Part shown: piece after piece, positions 1 through 11,767 of the stretch
How positions within the stretch are numbered: position 1 is the first letter of the stretch
How the letters are laid out: every line of letters starts with the position of its first letter
NCBI GenBank assembly: GCA_951217055.1
Contig: OX578278.1
Coordinates: 31,261,105-31,325,104 of the forward strand
Direction of reading: 5' to 3'
Length of the DNA: 64,000 bases
Origin: Gerris lacustris
Lineage: Eukaryota; Arthropoda; Insecta; Hemiptera; Gerridae
Program-made: the position numbers and the translations under genes
The notes under the pieces: model-generated
Databases searched by the model: none
What the model was told of the DNA's origin: nothing
Seen by the model: only the letters and a program-made list of their open reading frames with translations

Positions 1-1573
1 ACTACCTTCCTTTTATTTGAGTGAAGAGCTTTTTATTTAGGGTTTGTGTAATAGCTTTTTATAAAATCAATAAATTATGTCTCTTAATTCAAATTTTAAA
101 CGTAGTAAGTGTTGCAACAATTCAAAATGTATGTCCTAAAACATCGAACAATTATAGCATACCCTTCTGATTGGGTGAGGGGCTCCTTTAGTGCATTACT
201 ACTCGTAATTTAGAAAAACATTCTATTAAAAATTGACCCAATAAACTTCATGAATGTTTGATGCACAAAATATAATTATTATTTTTTAATACATGTGTTA
301 CAATTTAGTCCATAAAATAAATTGTATAAGTAATTTTAACGATCCTTTCATCTTATAAGTAAGTTTGTTTGTTATGAGGGCAACACTGATTAAAAGTCAT
401 TAAAAAAAGTTGTCGAAGCCATTTTGTTAGTCGAGTTTTTAGTTTAGCATTATTTATTAGTCATTAATTTATTTATATTAAATGTCGACATTAAACTTGG
501 ATTGAGCATCAGTCGAGCAATATCGGATATTCCTGAAACCGGTAAGGCTATTAAAATTGCTTTTAGCTTGTTTGAATCGTAAGTTTCAATTCGGTTCGTA
601 TGTTATCGGCTGTTTGGTACCGATACACTGCAGGTACATACTGCCGCATTTAGATTAATCCTTGTCGTTTAATGTTCTAAGTATTTCAATGATTTTCGCC
701 TCCTCCATTTAATCGTGTTGTAATGTTTTTGTTGTAGTAGCTTATATCAAAATTTGTTTATTTATTTTTACTTAATACAAACCCTAGATTACTTGTATAG
801 TTTGGATTGACTTTGGACCCACCGAAAACTTAAGTTACTTAATACTTTCGGCTTCGATAGATCACATATTATTCACACTTCTTTTATTTTACCCCCTTAT
901 TGAACTGTCTTATCGGTTATTAAACAGTAATATTAATTAAACACATCCCGATACATCTTGTTTATAATTTGTAGTTCAAATTTTAATTCTAACTGGGTCC
1001 GGCTTTTCGAGAATCGATTTTTTTATAATGTTGAGAGTTTCCAATTATGTCTAATATATGACTTATGTTTCACCCTTTAACGCGTTTCAGATTTAATCAT
1101 CTAATTTCCACAATCGGTGTTTAATTTTTTTAAAATAATGTGTTTTGAGTGTAAAATAAGAGAGTTTCGACAAGGATTTACTTTTTTTGTTATGGATTAA
1201 TTGATGAATTTAAAGTGTGAAATTTCGTAATACAGTGTAAGTACTTTACATTTTATCTAGTCGTTATTTATTTACTTTTAAGAGGTATTTGGTTTCATTA
1301 CAAAACTGTCATCTCGTACTTAAAAAGTCTGTGCTGTTTTTTCTAATAAAATTTTGCAAATCACTAAATTTTTTCTTCGAGTCTCAATTAGTCTCTACTT
1401 ACCTTGATTGTAGTAAAGAAAAACATTGATAACAATATTATGGAATGGCTTCAGTGGACAAGTAATTAGAACCTTTTTTATCCAGGATGTGAATTTTTTA
1501 GATGTTAGATTGTGGCTACACTTAATATTCTATAAATATTTTGAATAAAAAATAGATACCTGAACTTGATTTA
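1..1573. other. AT-rich upstream region, no gene recognised
   Basis: No open frame of note and no recognisable protein motif on either strand. The only feature I can suggest is a possible non-coding first exon ending at 541, listed separately. The rest is AT-rich with homopolymer runs. Confidence 0.5.
400..541 (+). promoter_or_regulatory. Possible 5' UTR exon 1 of the BTB zinc-finger gene
   Basis: The coding start of the BTB gene sits only 6 nt after a splice acceptor (AG at 11531-11532), so at least one upstream non-coding exon must exist. A strong donor (ACCG/GTAAGG) lies at 541/542 and is preceded by less AT-biased sequence. This is a candidate only: the true exon could be elsewhere in the first 11.5 kb or outside the window, and the left edge given here is arbitrary. 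Confidence 0.22.
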
Positions 1574-2384
1574 CAGTAGAGTCTCGCTTATCCGGACCCC
1601 GCTAGTCCGGACATACGTTTAATCCGGACGGGCCAAAAACTATTTACAACTTGGAACCAGGGCCTGTTCAGATTTATGAATAATTAAGATAATTGGAGTT
1701 TCTACTTTTATTGTCTATTAAAAATGTATAAAATTGTTCCTAGTTCCTAGTATACATAGTTTGCAGGTGTATATTCCAACTTTCTAACACGAGGAATACC
1801 CGGTATTTTTGATAAAAATAAACAGATTTTGAATAATTAGGAATAAGTAAGAACATCGATAAATCTGTTTCGGTTCCATAGAAATGTAAGGTGCGGAAGT
1901 TATAAAGGTAGTGTATTCAAATAAATACAATTTTATGTGACTGAGATAGGGAGAGGGTTTTGAAACATATAGCGGCGGCTCAACGCAGTTCCAAGAAATT
2001 TTGCCAAGCCGCCAATGTCTAATGTCTCAACTTTTGTGAAATTATTATCGTTCCTCGAATTTCATATCGGAACACAGGAAGTTCTTCTCAGGAAGTCCCT
2101 TCTATACCTGCCACCTGCGTAATAGATTGTCGTTTTATTTTAATTCATTTGATATTCGGACTGGTGACAGAACAGCTCTTAACTTAAATAGTGGACCTAC
2201 GTTGTACAAGCATGTTTTGGAGACTAATAAAAGTAATTGTTACGTTAAAAACATTGATTTTAATAGTTTTACCCTACTAAAACTTGTTATACAGACATTT
2301 TAAAACTGATTCCGTTTAATCCGGACTTTCGGTAATCCGGACTGGGTCCGGTCCCGTCAAACCCGGATTAGCGGGACTCTACTG
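1574..2384. mobile_element. Tigger/pogo-like non-autonomous DNA transposon
   Basis: The 811-bp element is flanked by TA dinucleotides (1572-1573 and 2385-2386). Its ends are inverted: left CAGTAGAGTCTCGCTTATCC, right (reverse complement) CAGTAGAGTCCCGCTAATCC. Both ends carry further copies of an AATCCGGAC-type subrepeat. TA duplication plus CAGTAGAGTC ends are typical of the pogo/Tigger branch of Tc1/mariner. No transposase frame is left inside. Confidence 0.8.
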
Positions 2385-3479
2385 TACTTCTATGTGCACT
2401 GATATAATAGGTGTACAACCAATTCAATTAACAAAATTTAATTAATATTGAATTAGATTGTAAACCTTTTCTTTGGGATTGTTTTGACTACTCCTTAGAT
2501 ATTTTCATAGGTGATATATTTAAAATGTGTGCGATAGTGTGATTCTTTTGTGGGTTTATATTGATATTCTTTTGTGTAACTTTCATTTTTTATATATACT
2601 GATTTTGCAATTAAAGTTTACTCTGACATCTCAGATTTACCAATCATAAGGTTTGTTCCAACAGCCAATTCGAGGACGGTTCTAGAACCAGTTCAGGATT
2701 TTTTAATGCGCATGCGTCTATGAGGACTGGTTCAGAACTGATTCAAAAAGAGGAGCCTGTTGGAACGATTTTAGAACTCTTTCAGAACTGCAACCTTCAT
2801 GTTACCTCTCTTTATCTTATTTTTATTTTCCTCTTCGTATCTCTCCACTTGTTTTGTTTATGTTCACTCAGAAATGGATTACTTACGTGAACATATATAA
2901 TTGTTAACATATTCTATTGTTAAACTCAACAAAGTTTATAAGAATGCACATTAGGGCAAATAGTTTTTAAAGTTACAAATTTATAACACTGTCATTTCTA
3001 AATGATTATATTTCGCTCTCACATTTGGGATTCGTCAGGCTCGTAACAATCCTGTCTTTTAGTTTCAGTTGCCTATTAAAAATTTGTTTGTATAAATTGT
3101 AATTTTTTTAAACATTAACTGTTAAATCATATAAAAAGTACCGGTGTGGAAAGCCTACACATGACTTCCATGAAATGTTGTGGAGTCAATACGCGATCAA
3201 GAGAGAACTCAGTATTTACACCCATTTTCATGGAAGTTAAAAACATTAAAATGCCAATATCTCCAAAGCCCCTTGTGCCCAAAAAGTATAGGTACAATCA
3301 GTAGCGTACACAGAAAATTTTTTCGGGGGGGGCCCAACCTAATTTAACTTATATGCGGGTTTAGCATACCCCAGAATTTATTATAATTGTAATTTCTCTC
3401 CCTTTTCAACACTCTAATTTCAATTTCTAACCTCATATTTAATTAAATTAAAATCCTATGAGGTTACACCTCACTATGT

Positions 3480-4400
3480 GATGTGATCGTTCTAAAGAAC
3501 GATTATGTCTCCGATTCCAATAATTCCGAGACAGAAATCTGTTCCAGTTATCAGACATTTTTGATCCCGTTTCTGGCTGTTAGTCTGTCTCTCGCTCAAT
3601 CATTGCGAACAATTCTTAAATACTACTCTTTCGATTTTAATGAAATTCGGATGGCAGTTAATTAGCATATAAAAAGTCCATTGTTGGTCCTATATAAGGT
3701 CCAATCTTCTGGTCCCATTTCCTTCCACCTCATTTCTCCACCTGCCACCATTTCTCTTCCACATGTGCACACACATACATTTATTTACACCTTATCTTCA
3801 AAAATATTCATCTGATTTTATAAAACGTATCTGATAGAAGCTCACAGATTAATTTTAACTGTCTGCACTGTTTAAATTTTGGTAAATTGATACTTTAAAT
3901 CATGTAAAAATCAAACCAATTTTGACTAATTTAAAAAAGGAGGGAAAATTGAGTAAATTTAACATGAATAAAGTATCAATATAGCAATATTTTAAGAGCG
4001 CAGACGGTTGAAATTATTCTTGGATTATCTGCGGGCTACTTTAAACAAACCATTAAAATTTCATAAAAATCAGATGAATACTTTTGAAGATATAGGTGTA
4101 AATAAATGTATGTCTGTGCGAATGTGGAAGAGAAATAAATAGGTGCAGAAGATTGAAACTTATACGGGACCAGCAATGTTATAACCTGGCTAATTATGAC
4201 CTACCATCAAAATTTCAATAAAATTGGACGAATAGCTTTTAAGATATATTGGTTCGCAAAAATTGAAGGACAGGCGGACACGGGACCCAAACTGTACCCT
4301 GATGTTGAACAGATTTCTGTCTTGGAATTTTTGAAATCGGAGACATAAAAATTGTTCGTTCTTCAGAACTGTCCCATATCTTCCGTTTCCTTTAGTAAGC
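3480..4400. repeat. Imperfect foldback made of two inverted repeat-family copies
   Basis: The stretch 3484-3930 recurs inverted at about 3960-4375. Shared blocks include CAGACAGAAATCTGTT-like, AACGATTATGTCTCCGAT-like and ATTCATCTGATTTTA-like segments. A third copy in direct orientation lies at 47995-48395. Open frames of 60 and 127 codons here follow the repeat and show no known domain. Confidence 0.65.
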
Positions 4401-4854
4401 TCGGAAGCAAAACGTAATCCATACTGCAAAAGCAAACGTGGATTTGGAGCACATACGAATTTCCAATTTTTATCTAGAAGAGAATTCTTCTGAGAGAAAA
4501 TTAAATACCTACTGCAAAACAAAAGAATCATTCGCTCATTCGCTGGGTAATTACATGGGACATTTAACATCAAATGTTTTCTGAACGCTTTTTGAGTTAT
4601 TAGTTACTATTACTTTTACTATTACTGTGTAATATGAATCAGTTTTTTCACAAAATGATAAACCGATTTATTTATATTGCCTCTGTTTTCCCACTACATG
4701 TCGACGAACACTAGTCCGACCTGAGTCAGCAAAAGGGGAATGCCGCATAGACAAGAAGGCCCACATAGCTTTCTACAACAATCCTGGTTCAAAACAAAAA
4801 TTTGCTACTGAAATCCACAACCATCATTTTCCCGTTTAAGCCAGTCTAGTGTGC

Positions 4855-6005
4855 ATATTTAAATTCAATTAATTTTATTCCATCGACAAAAGTTCGAGTT
4901 GACTCGGGCCTCATTTAATTTAATGTGCTTAACACCTAGGCCGAGCCGGCAATCGGGTCTATTATTGAACGCATCCCAATTTATTTTGATGCATAATTTC
5001 CATCGACAAAATTGGGCCTCCTAGCAATAAGGCCGATTCATTGTACTCATCATAATCAATTCAATGCACTTAATTCTATAGCAAAAAATCCGGGCCTAGC
5101 TGTCAATCGGAGCAGTCTATTTTTACGAATCCAAATTCAATTCATTGCATTAGGATTCGTAATGAATTGAAGCTGTCCTATAATGCAACCTATGCTATTG
5201 AACTGGACTAAAACCACAAAAAAATAATTGAATTCAATTGGCGAAAAATCGGGCCCAGCCGAAATCGGGTCGATCAAGTTTAATGTTTTTAGTTCTACTG
5301 GCAAAAATCAAGGCCTAGTCGGCAAATGAGCCGATTTATTTCATGCATCCTAATTTAATTCAATGAATCTAATTCCATCAGCAAAAATCTCGGTCCAGCC
5401 AAAATCGGGCCGCTATAGTGTTTAATAGTTTTAGTTTCATCGACAAAAATCCGGGCCCAGACGACAGTCGGGCCGTTATAATGTTTAATAAATTCAATTC
5501 CATCGGCAAAATCCGGGCCCAGCCGACAGTCGGGCCGGTATAATGTTTAATAAATTCAATTCCATCGGCAAAATCCGGGCCCAGCCGACCGTCGGGCCGG
5601 TATAGTGTTTAATAAATTTAATTCCATTGGCAAAATCCGGGCCCAGCCGACAGTCGGGCCGGTATAGTGTTTAATAAATTCAATTCCATCGGCAAAATCC
5701 GGGCCCAGGCGACAGTCGGGCCGGTATAGTGTTTAATAAATTTAATTCTATCGGCAAAATCCGGGCCCAGCCGACAGTCGGGCCGGTATAGTGTTTAATA
5801 AATTTAATTCCATCGGCAAAATCCGGGCCCAGCCGACAGTTGGGCCGGTATAGTGTATAAATTTAATTCCATAGGCAAAATCTGGGCCCAGCCGACAGTC
5901 GGGCCGGTATAGTGTATAATAGATTCAATTCCATCGGCAAAATCCGGTCCCAGCCGACAATCGGGCCGGTATAGTGTTGAATGAATTTAATTCTATCGGC
6001 AAATC
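4855..6005. repeat. 62-bp tandem repeat array inside the hAT-type element
   Basis: Regular copies from about 5430 to 6005 have a 62-bp period (successive CCATCGGCAAAATCCGGGCC starts at 5500, 5562, 5624, 5686). More diverged copies reach back to about 4855. Each unit has an A/T-rich half and a G/C-rich half containing GGGCCC and the interrupted palindrome CCGACAGTCGG. Divergence increases toward 4855, so the newest amplification is on the right. Confidence 0.85.
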
Positions 6006-7939
6006 CGGGCCGAGCTTATTTGGGGTGATTAAGTGTATACACACCGTAAGATAATACTTAATCCCTTTTATTGGAAAATATTTACAGCCAATTCGAATGC
6101 ATCTGTCATTACTGTGTTTTTTTGGTTTTAGTGTATGGCGGGTCTTAGGTATGTAATCATTTCGGGGGGGGCCAGGGCCCCTTGGGCCCCCCCCTGTGTA
6201 CGCCACTGGGTACAATCTACCAAATAGGACACATAATAATATATACCCCAAACAAAATAGAAATCAAATAATGTCTACAGAAGTTATCCTCGACAGACCG
6301 ATTTCGTGCTTAAGTGACTATTGACTATTGTGATCAGATTTTCCGACAAAAGTTGTAAAAAATGCCGCAAACCGCATCTCAATACGATATCTTGAAGCGA
6401 TATGTTATTAAAGGTTTAGTTACATACGAACGTACATACAGACGTATAAGAAATGGATTTTAATGATATCCCCAGGTTCGTAAGACCCCTCCTTCACAGA
6501 GATCTCGGAATCAAGTTTCGGATGATAAAATGTGAATTTTGGCTTATTAAAAATAAACCCTTGTATAAGAAAAGGTCAACCACACATTAAGAAATATTTA
6601 CAAATAAAGGGTTCAAAACTACAAAAAAGAAAATTATAAGAACAATTTATCTGGTTTTTTTTCTTGTCTGTAAATCATCGGCGGATGTACAGACAAAAAT
6701 ATCGGAGGTAATTCTTATTAAGGACTCAAAGTCGCTATGAGAAATTTTAATTATCAAGAGGAATAAATAATATATAAATTATATTTTATTGTTCCAATAT
6801 ACTATCATGATAAAAAATAATACGTAAAGAAGAAAGAAAGAAGTAGAGGAGAGAGAGAAACAAAACACGCTAGGAAACAGAGATATCAAGAAAAGAAACG
6901 AAAACAAATGTCAGGTTATAGTTGAACAGTAGTAGTAGTGTAACCTACACGCCTCCGTATATTAGTATTAGTAGTTCTGGTCGAGTTCCTACTTCAGTCC
7001 GGGAACTGTTTTCACGGTTCTAGGACTGTCCCAGAACCGTTCGTCTTTCTGTTGGAACACGGGACTAAAAGTTCCAGAACCGTCCGAGAAGCGTGTAGGA
7101 ACGGTCTTTCGATACTGCGCATGCTCCCGGCAGTTCTAGAACCGTCCGCGGCTCTGTTGGAACAAACCTTATGTGAGAGAAAAAATAAAGCCACAAGGCG
7201 TTTAACCTTAGGGACCCATTTCTCAGCCAGTAAAATTTTTGTTTGCTTAGTTGGCCCGAACTTCTATTACTTCTAATCCTGAGTTTTAATTGGCTGCCCT
7301 TTCCATTTTTTATCTATGCTGTCAGAGTAAACTCTAATTGTAATTCAACTGTAGTAAAAGCTATGAGTTACTTAGTGTATTGGTGCATTAATGATTTAAT
7401 TCATTAATATTTATTTTTAAATAATTGTTTGCATTCAATATTTAAACTTATTGTTAATTTAAAATAAAACAAAAAAAACTTAGTAGACTCCTCTTCAACT
7501 TGCTAATATCTAAAAAAAATAGAAGGATTTTTAGGCTCTAGAAAACATTTGAGCCTGTTGCAGTGAGGTTCCTCTTTACACTAGTTTGATGTGATGTTAT
7601 CAATCCAAGTAAGGCCCTATTCACACAAGAATTCCAGAATCGGATTCACAAATCCGATTCATGTATGTGTTTGTGAAAAAAGTATCAAGGTATTGTCGCT
7701 CGGTGGCTTCTTCCCCTCATTTTCCCCACTTCCCACTCCCTGACTCATAGTCAATTCAACGTCATGTCTTTGATTAAATTAAAAAATATTGCAGATTTTT
7801 AGAAGTGTAGTATTTGGCTAGGTAAGCTAAGAAATCTTAAGAAAACTGTGGGTGTATCCCATTAACCAAGGGCGTGGTGGAAAAGGTACTCTATGTTGGA
7901 CAAAGAACTTATGTATGACTCCACAAAGCCTACCGGAAT

Positions 7940-8230
7940 CATAGGCTGAAAGGCACTACTTGTCTCTTTATTTTGTTTGAATATTTTCTTGCAAATCGAA
8001 TTCCAGAATCTATTGTGTGGATTGGGCTAAACTCTTGTTCTTTCCTTCTTTGAGGTATTCTCTTTCTCACCATCCTTTTTTCATGCTCAAACCATTGGAG
8101 TTGATCATTTTCTACAGTGTTCATGGTAGGCTGGGTGTCCAGTCCAAGTCTGATTGTGGTGTTTCTCACACAAACTTTCCTACTCCTGCCTTATCTCAGT
8201 AGCTTTTAAAATTTAATATCTCTATAGCTC
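7940..8230 (-). pseudogene. LINE reverse-transcriptase C-terminal relic
   Basis: On the minus strand a 76-codon frame contains RNTTIRLGLDTQPTMNTVE followed by QLQWFEHEKRM and KRIPQRRKE. This order (Ix.LGL...T..TVE..QLxWFGHxxRM...RIP) resembles the conserved tail after the reverse transcriptase domain in several LINE clades. It is short, with no catalytic part attached, so it is a fossil and not a gene. Recognition is by motif order only. Confidence 0.5.
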
Positions 8231-8730
8231 TCGGCTGGATACTTGCTATTTTAGAATGAAGACTAAGAAGTAAGGAGTTAAAACATTGCTTCTTTAATAA
8301 AAATTAGGAAGGGAATTATCTAAATCATGGTTCTGCTTTTCATCAGTCTAATATCATAACAGAGGTACCACATTGCTGTTAAACCATCGATCATTGATAT
8401 TTATATGAATTATTAATTGCGTGTCGGGGGTGTTTAGCCCTAATAATGCTCCGGTTTCCAGGCAAGACCAACTTAAAATCTTGGGCCACCTCTTGGTTTA
8501 CTTCTAAGTGGAATTATTATATCAGTAGTAATTGTTAGTTTGTTTTTACCTATGATGAGATACACTTAAAGGAATATAAAATATTTGATGCAACAGACGG
8601 TGTGATTAGAGGCCTGCTATAGGGCTCATTTAACTATTTATATAGTATGGATGACATGGGGTCGGTGTGTCGCTTCATTAGTTGTATAAACCTCAATATT
8701 GGCTTCACTTAATTAGCTTCCCATTTATAT

Positions 8731-8853
8731 TTAAATCAAATTATAATTATTATTTACTACGGGAAACAGACAGTGAAAAATATACTCCCGGCGCGGGAGT
8801 GTATTTTTCACTGTCTGTTTCCCGTAGTAAATAATAATTATAATTTGATTTAA
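8731..8853. repeat. Near-perfect 123-bp palindrome
   Basis: Two 60-nt arms with a single mismatch meet at CTCCCG-GCG-CGGGAG, centred on 8792. Sequence right of the palindrome (to about 8912) continues with the same repeat body found at 26597-26695 and 26945-27043, in inverse orientation. It appears to be a head-to-head pair of that repeat with the tRNA-like head deleted. Confidence 0.85.
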
Positions 8854-8911
8854 ATTAAAATTTAAAAACTTTCCGTAGTATGAAAACTACCAAAAACTTA
8901 AAATTGAACTT

Positions 8912-9600
8912 CCCATTTATATTTTAATGCTGGGCGATCACCCAGCATGGGACCCCTTGCCAGAGACAGGAGTTTAACCTTTTACTTCCAGAAAACAGTG
9001 AAGATGATTGCTACCAGGGATCCTATTTACAGTGAAAAGTATGGTGTATTAGTAGGTCGTAGTGCTTGTAAAACACTGATATTTATTTATTTAGAACATA
9101 AATCTCCCAATGATACTAATAGCCAATTAGAATTTATTAAGATAATTGTTTTTAAGAATTTATTAGATAATTTGTTAATGAATTGGAGGGAATGGGTGAA
9201 AACACATTACTGTATGCTTGATCTGGGTAAAGCGATTTAAGCAATTGGCCAGGGATGAATAATGAGGTGGAGGCAAATCAATGGAGATCTTGTTTAGAAT
9301 TCTAGCTCCTTCTTTCGGCTAAAATTACAGTTCTGATTTAAGGCAAATATTTCAGCTTTAATCCTCAGTGTACTTATATTTCGACAAGTTTGGTCTATAA
9401 GTTTTTAAAAAAATATTAATCAAATTTGCTTGACTAGCATTTTTAATGAATGATGATACTTTATGACAATATAATGCCCAATTGAAGTAGTATTAGTGCT
9501 TGTATTTTAACTATCTTTACTTATTTCCTTCAGTATGAAATTATGTATCCCTAAAAACCTCAATAGGAAGAAAATTATATCAAGAAGAGATCGTAATATA
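8912..9600. other. Gene-free stretch
   Basis: A 97-codon plus-strand frame at 8947-9240 has no recognisable domain and begins beside a short hairpin (GCTGGGCGATCACCCAGC). I see no splice context or motif that would make it a gene. Confidence 0.4.
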
Positions 9601-9624
9601 TTAAAATTGGAGCCAGTGTGATTG

Positions 9625-10030
9625 TGTGGTATAAGTCGCTTATCACTCCTGCTCAGCCATCAGTCAATCGAGGGAGCACTAGGTCTTAGGTTTGATCCTG
9701 CGCCAAGATGCTCTGATTTACATATTTGAATCAGAGTGGAACTAGTTCAAGGGAACATACAAAGGGATCTAAGAAGATCCCAGGCTGTGGTGCTCTAATT
9801 TGTACAGACAAGGGAGGTACATTTTCATGGGTATGACCCCACGCATTATTGGCCTTCCTACATGGCTCACTAATGGTCACACCATCACTCCCTTTGACTA
9901 TACATTTTACAGTGGTATAACATGTAAATTGGCTGGAACTCTTTACTATGGGGTAAGTAAAGAGGGCCTCAATAAGACCTAATTGCTAGGTTCTAACCAG
10001 TGGTTTATCCTACCCATGTAATACTATTGC
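9625..10030 (+). repeat. SINE-like dispersed repeat, copy 1
   Basis: The sequence contains a block near TGCTCAGCCATCA, a Pol III B-box-like GGTTTGATCC, then GCTCTGATTTACAT and a body with GGCTGGAACTCTTTACTATG and AGACCTAATTGCTAGGTTC. The same order of blocks returns at 29565-29870, and part of it, inverted, at 51895-51990. A fragment (GCTCTGATTTACAT) is also at about 17316. The tRNA-like head is a suggestion only. Confidence 0.55.
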
Positions 10031-10146
10031 AAGGACTTACTACTACAAAAATTGCTTTAATGTTTAAACTTACACTGATCAAAATAAACTTGGTATATAA
10101 AAAGTAAACATTGAATATTAGACACATCAAATATGTGGATAATTTA

Positions 10147-11215
10147 GGGTGCGTTCGGAAACACTAACCGGTCAACCTCTCGGTCGACCGGCGGTTTGTT
10201 GTGGTTAGTGTCATGGCGGCATGAAATCATTTTTGTTTCCGAACGGGCAGCGGTCGACCGAAAAGGATATAAACAAAGAGAGGTTACAAATATAAATTCG
10301 TTTTTCTTTGGTGTGAGATAGAAGTGAAGCTGTGACGATTCCTCAAGTGAATAAACTATTGCAGCGGCACCCCTTTAGGTTAAATCTGTATATAGCAATC
10401 ATCCCTTTCCTTTTTCCTTCTACTAAATTCTCAGATTACACGACGTTCAGCAGCATCTTCCTCCTGAAACCTTGAACTTCACTGTTTACATCGATAATAT
10501 CAACTCTTCTGTGTACAAATGATACATTTATAATCTCTTAAATGTATAAAATATGCAAACAGACAGTTTAACAAATGTATATAATCTCTCATGAATGAAT
10601 CAAGCAAAATTATGCCACCAAGCGATCCTCGACCGCACAGTCTCCTTCAACTCAGGCAGGGGTTCTATTTTAGATTGTCTAATAAAATAACAACTATATC
10701 GGTATCCATAAAATGTTGAAAACTAGGATTGGTAACAAAGTAAATTATTATTAGGACAAAAGTAGGTCTATAATGACCTGTGGTACAAAGGAATATCACA
10801 CTTTTCATCTTTCAGTTTTGATATATTGTTATTATTAGTCAAAAAAATTACCCACCAAATTCATTTTAATTTTAAAATAAAAAAGGTGAATAACAAAGTA
10901 AAAGAATGCCGAAAAAGGTCCATGTTTCACAAAAACTAAATATTAATAAAGAATTTTAAAAATTAGCAAAGAAAGACGACAATGTATTCAATGTTTAATA
11001 AAAACGTATTCAAATGTTTACAAAATAACAATGACATTTCGCTAAAAAGGTAACATGATGGTTACTAACCGGACTCACCGTATTTCGATTTCGGTCGAAG
11101 CGGTCGACCGCTAAAACGACCGGAGCTTTACGAACGCGGTCGGTTGTTTAGGTTGGTGTTTCCGGACACACCGGTTACTTCTCGGTCGACCTGGTTAGTG
11201 TTTCCAAACGCACCC
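10147..11215. mobile_element. TTA-flanked non-autonomous DNA transposon (PIF/Harbinger-like)
   Basis: Inverted ends GGGTGCGTTCGGAAACACTA and (reverse complement of right end) GGGTGCGTTTGGAAACACTA, each followed by GGTCGACC-type subterminal repeats. TTA is duplicated at 10144-10146 and 11216-11218. A 3-bp TTA duplication fits the PIF/Harbinger group. The 1069-bp interior has no transposase frame. Confidence 0.75.
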
Positions 11216-11538
11216 TTAGTGAAGTATATTTTTTTTCTCTCTTTTATGTGCAATATTATGTTTATACCTTAACTTTACTAACTGTAGGAATAACGTGCTC
11301 ATTCTCTTAATAGTAATAATTTGTACATAACTGATGTATCAATTAGATCAGATTAAGATACCTCTAATGAAATAACTATTACCTTAAGGATCCTTTAATT
11401 TTAGGGGATTTTTATACAAATAAAATAAAACAAAATGTGTGTTATGTGTTTATTAAGTACATTTAATAAGTTAATAATATAATAATATTGCATATGCTTT
11501 TGAGCCTTATATTATTCATTTTTATGTTTTAGTATGTC

Positions 11539-11724
11539 ATGGATAATCATCAGCAGTTTTCATTAAAATGGAATAACTATTTACAACATATTAGTGGAGC
11601 CTTTGATTCGCTTAGGACCAGTGAAGACTTTGTAGATGTTACTCTCAGCTGTGAAGGAAAGAAAATCAAAGCACATAAAATGTTGCTTTCTGCCTGTAGC
11701 AATTACTTCAGAGAAATCTTTAAA
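11539..11724 (+). CDS. BTB zinc-finger protein, coding exon 1 (BTB N-terminal half)
   Basis: This exon encodes 62 residues, starting [15 protein letters not shown] and ending NYFREIFK, the first half of a TTK-type BTB/POZ domain, which mediates dimer and higher-order assembly. Acceptor AG is at 11531-11532 and donor AAA/GTATGT at 11724/11725 (phase 0). The ATG at 11539 has G at -3 and +4, a strong context. An overlapping upstream ATG at 11534 is out of frame and weaker once spliced. The frame continues into the intron without conserved sequence, which confirms the donor. Confidence 0.93.
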
Positions 11725-11767
11725 GTATGTTTGACTTTATTTTCTTTTAATATATTTTCATCAAATA

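Larger units (their letters stand above)
3299..6208. mobile_element. hAT-type non-autonomous element, 2.9 kb, with 8-bp target duplication
   Basis: The ends are CAGTAGCGTACACAG and, reverse complemented, CAGTGGCGTACACAG (14 of 15 identical), followed by G/C-rich runs. A perfect 8-bp direct repeat GGTACAAT flanks it (3291-3298, 6209-6216), the target-site length of hAT transposons. No transposase is left; the interior is a large foldback (3480-4400) and a tandem array (4855-6005). It sits within the element at 2649-7169, so it is the younger insertion. Confidence 0.8.
2649..7169. mobile_element. TA-flanked inverted-repeat element (GTTCCAACAG family), interrupted
   Basis: Ends are near-perfect inverted repeats, AGGTTTGTTCCAACAG at 2649 and CTGTTGGAACAAACCT ending at 7169, bordered by TA on both sides. 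Inside each end are further GGACGGTTCTAGAAC-type repeats. The unit is split by the hAT-type element at 3299-6208; without it about 1.6 kb remains. Related, more diverged sequence occurs at 29916-30335 and 53706-54003. No transposase was recognised. Confidence 0.6.
2607..7343. repeat. Outer inverted repeat pair around a nested transposon block
   Basis: About 22 nt at 2607-2628 (AAAGTTTACTCTGACA core) recur inverted at 7320-7343 (TGTCAGAGTAAACTCT core). They enclose the two nested elements below, so the outermost unit may be an older transposon, or its ends, into which the others inserted. The sequence between the outer repeat and the next element differs in length on the two sides (about 20 versus 150 bp), which argues against a simple single terminal repeat. 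Confidence 0.45.

Noticed and set aside
5430..6005. Regular 62-bp repeats considered as a CRISPR array
   Set aside because: The whole unit is repeated, without unique spacers, in a eukaryotic transposon.
5925..6251. 108-codon minus-strand frame
   Set aside because: It covers the end of the tandem array and the terminus of the hAT-type element; no domain.
8947..9240. 97-codon plus-strand frame
   Set aside because: No domain, no splice context, begins within repeat-derived hairpin sequence.
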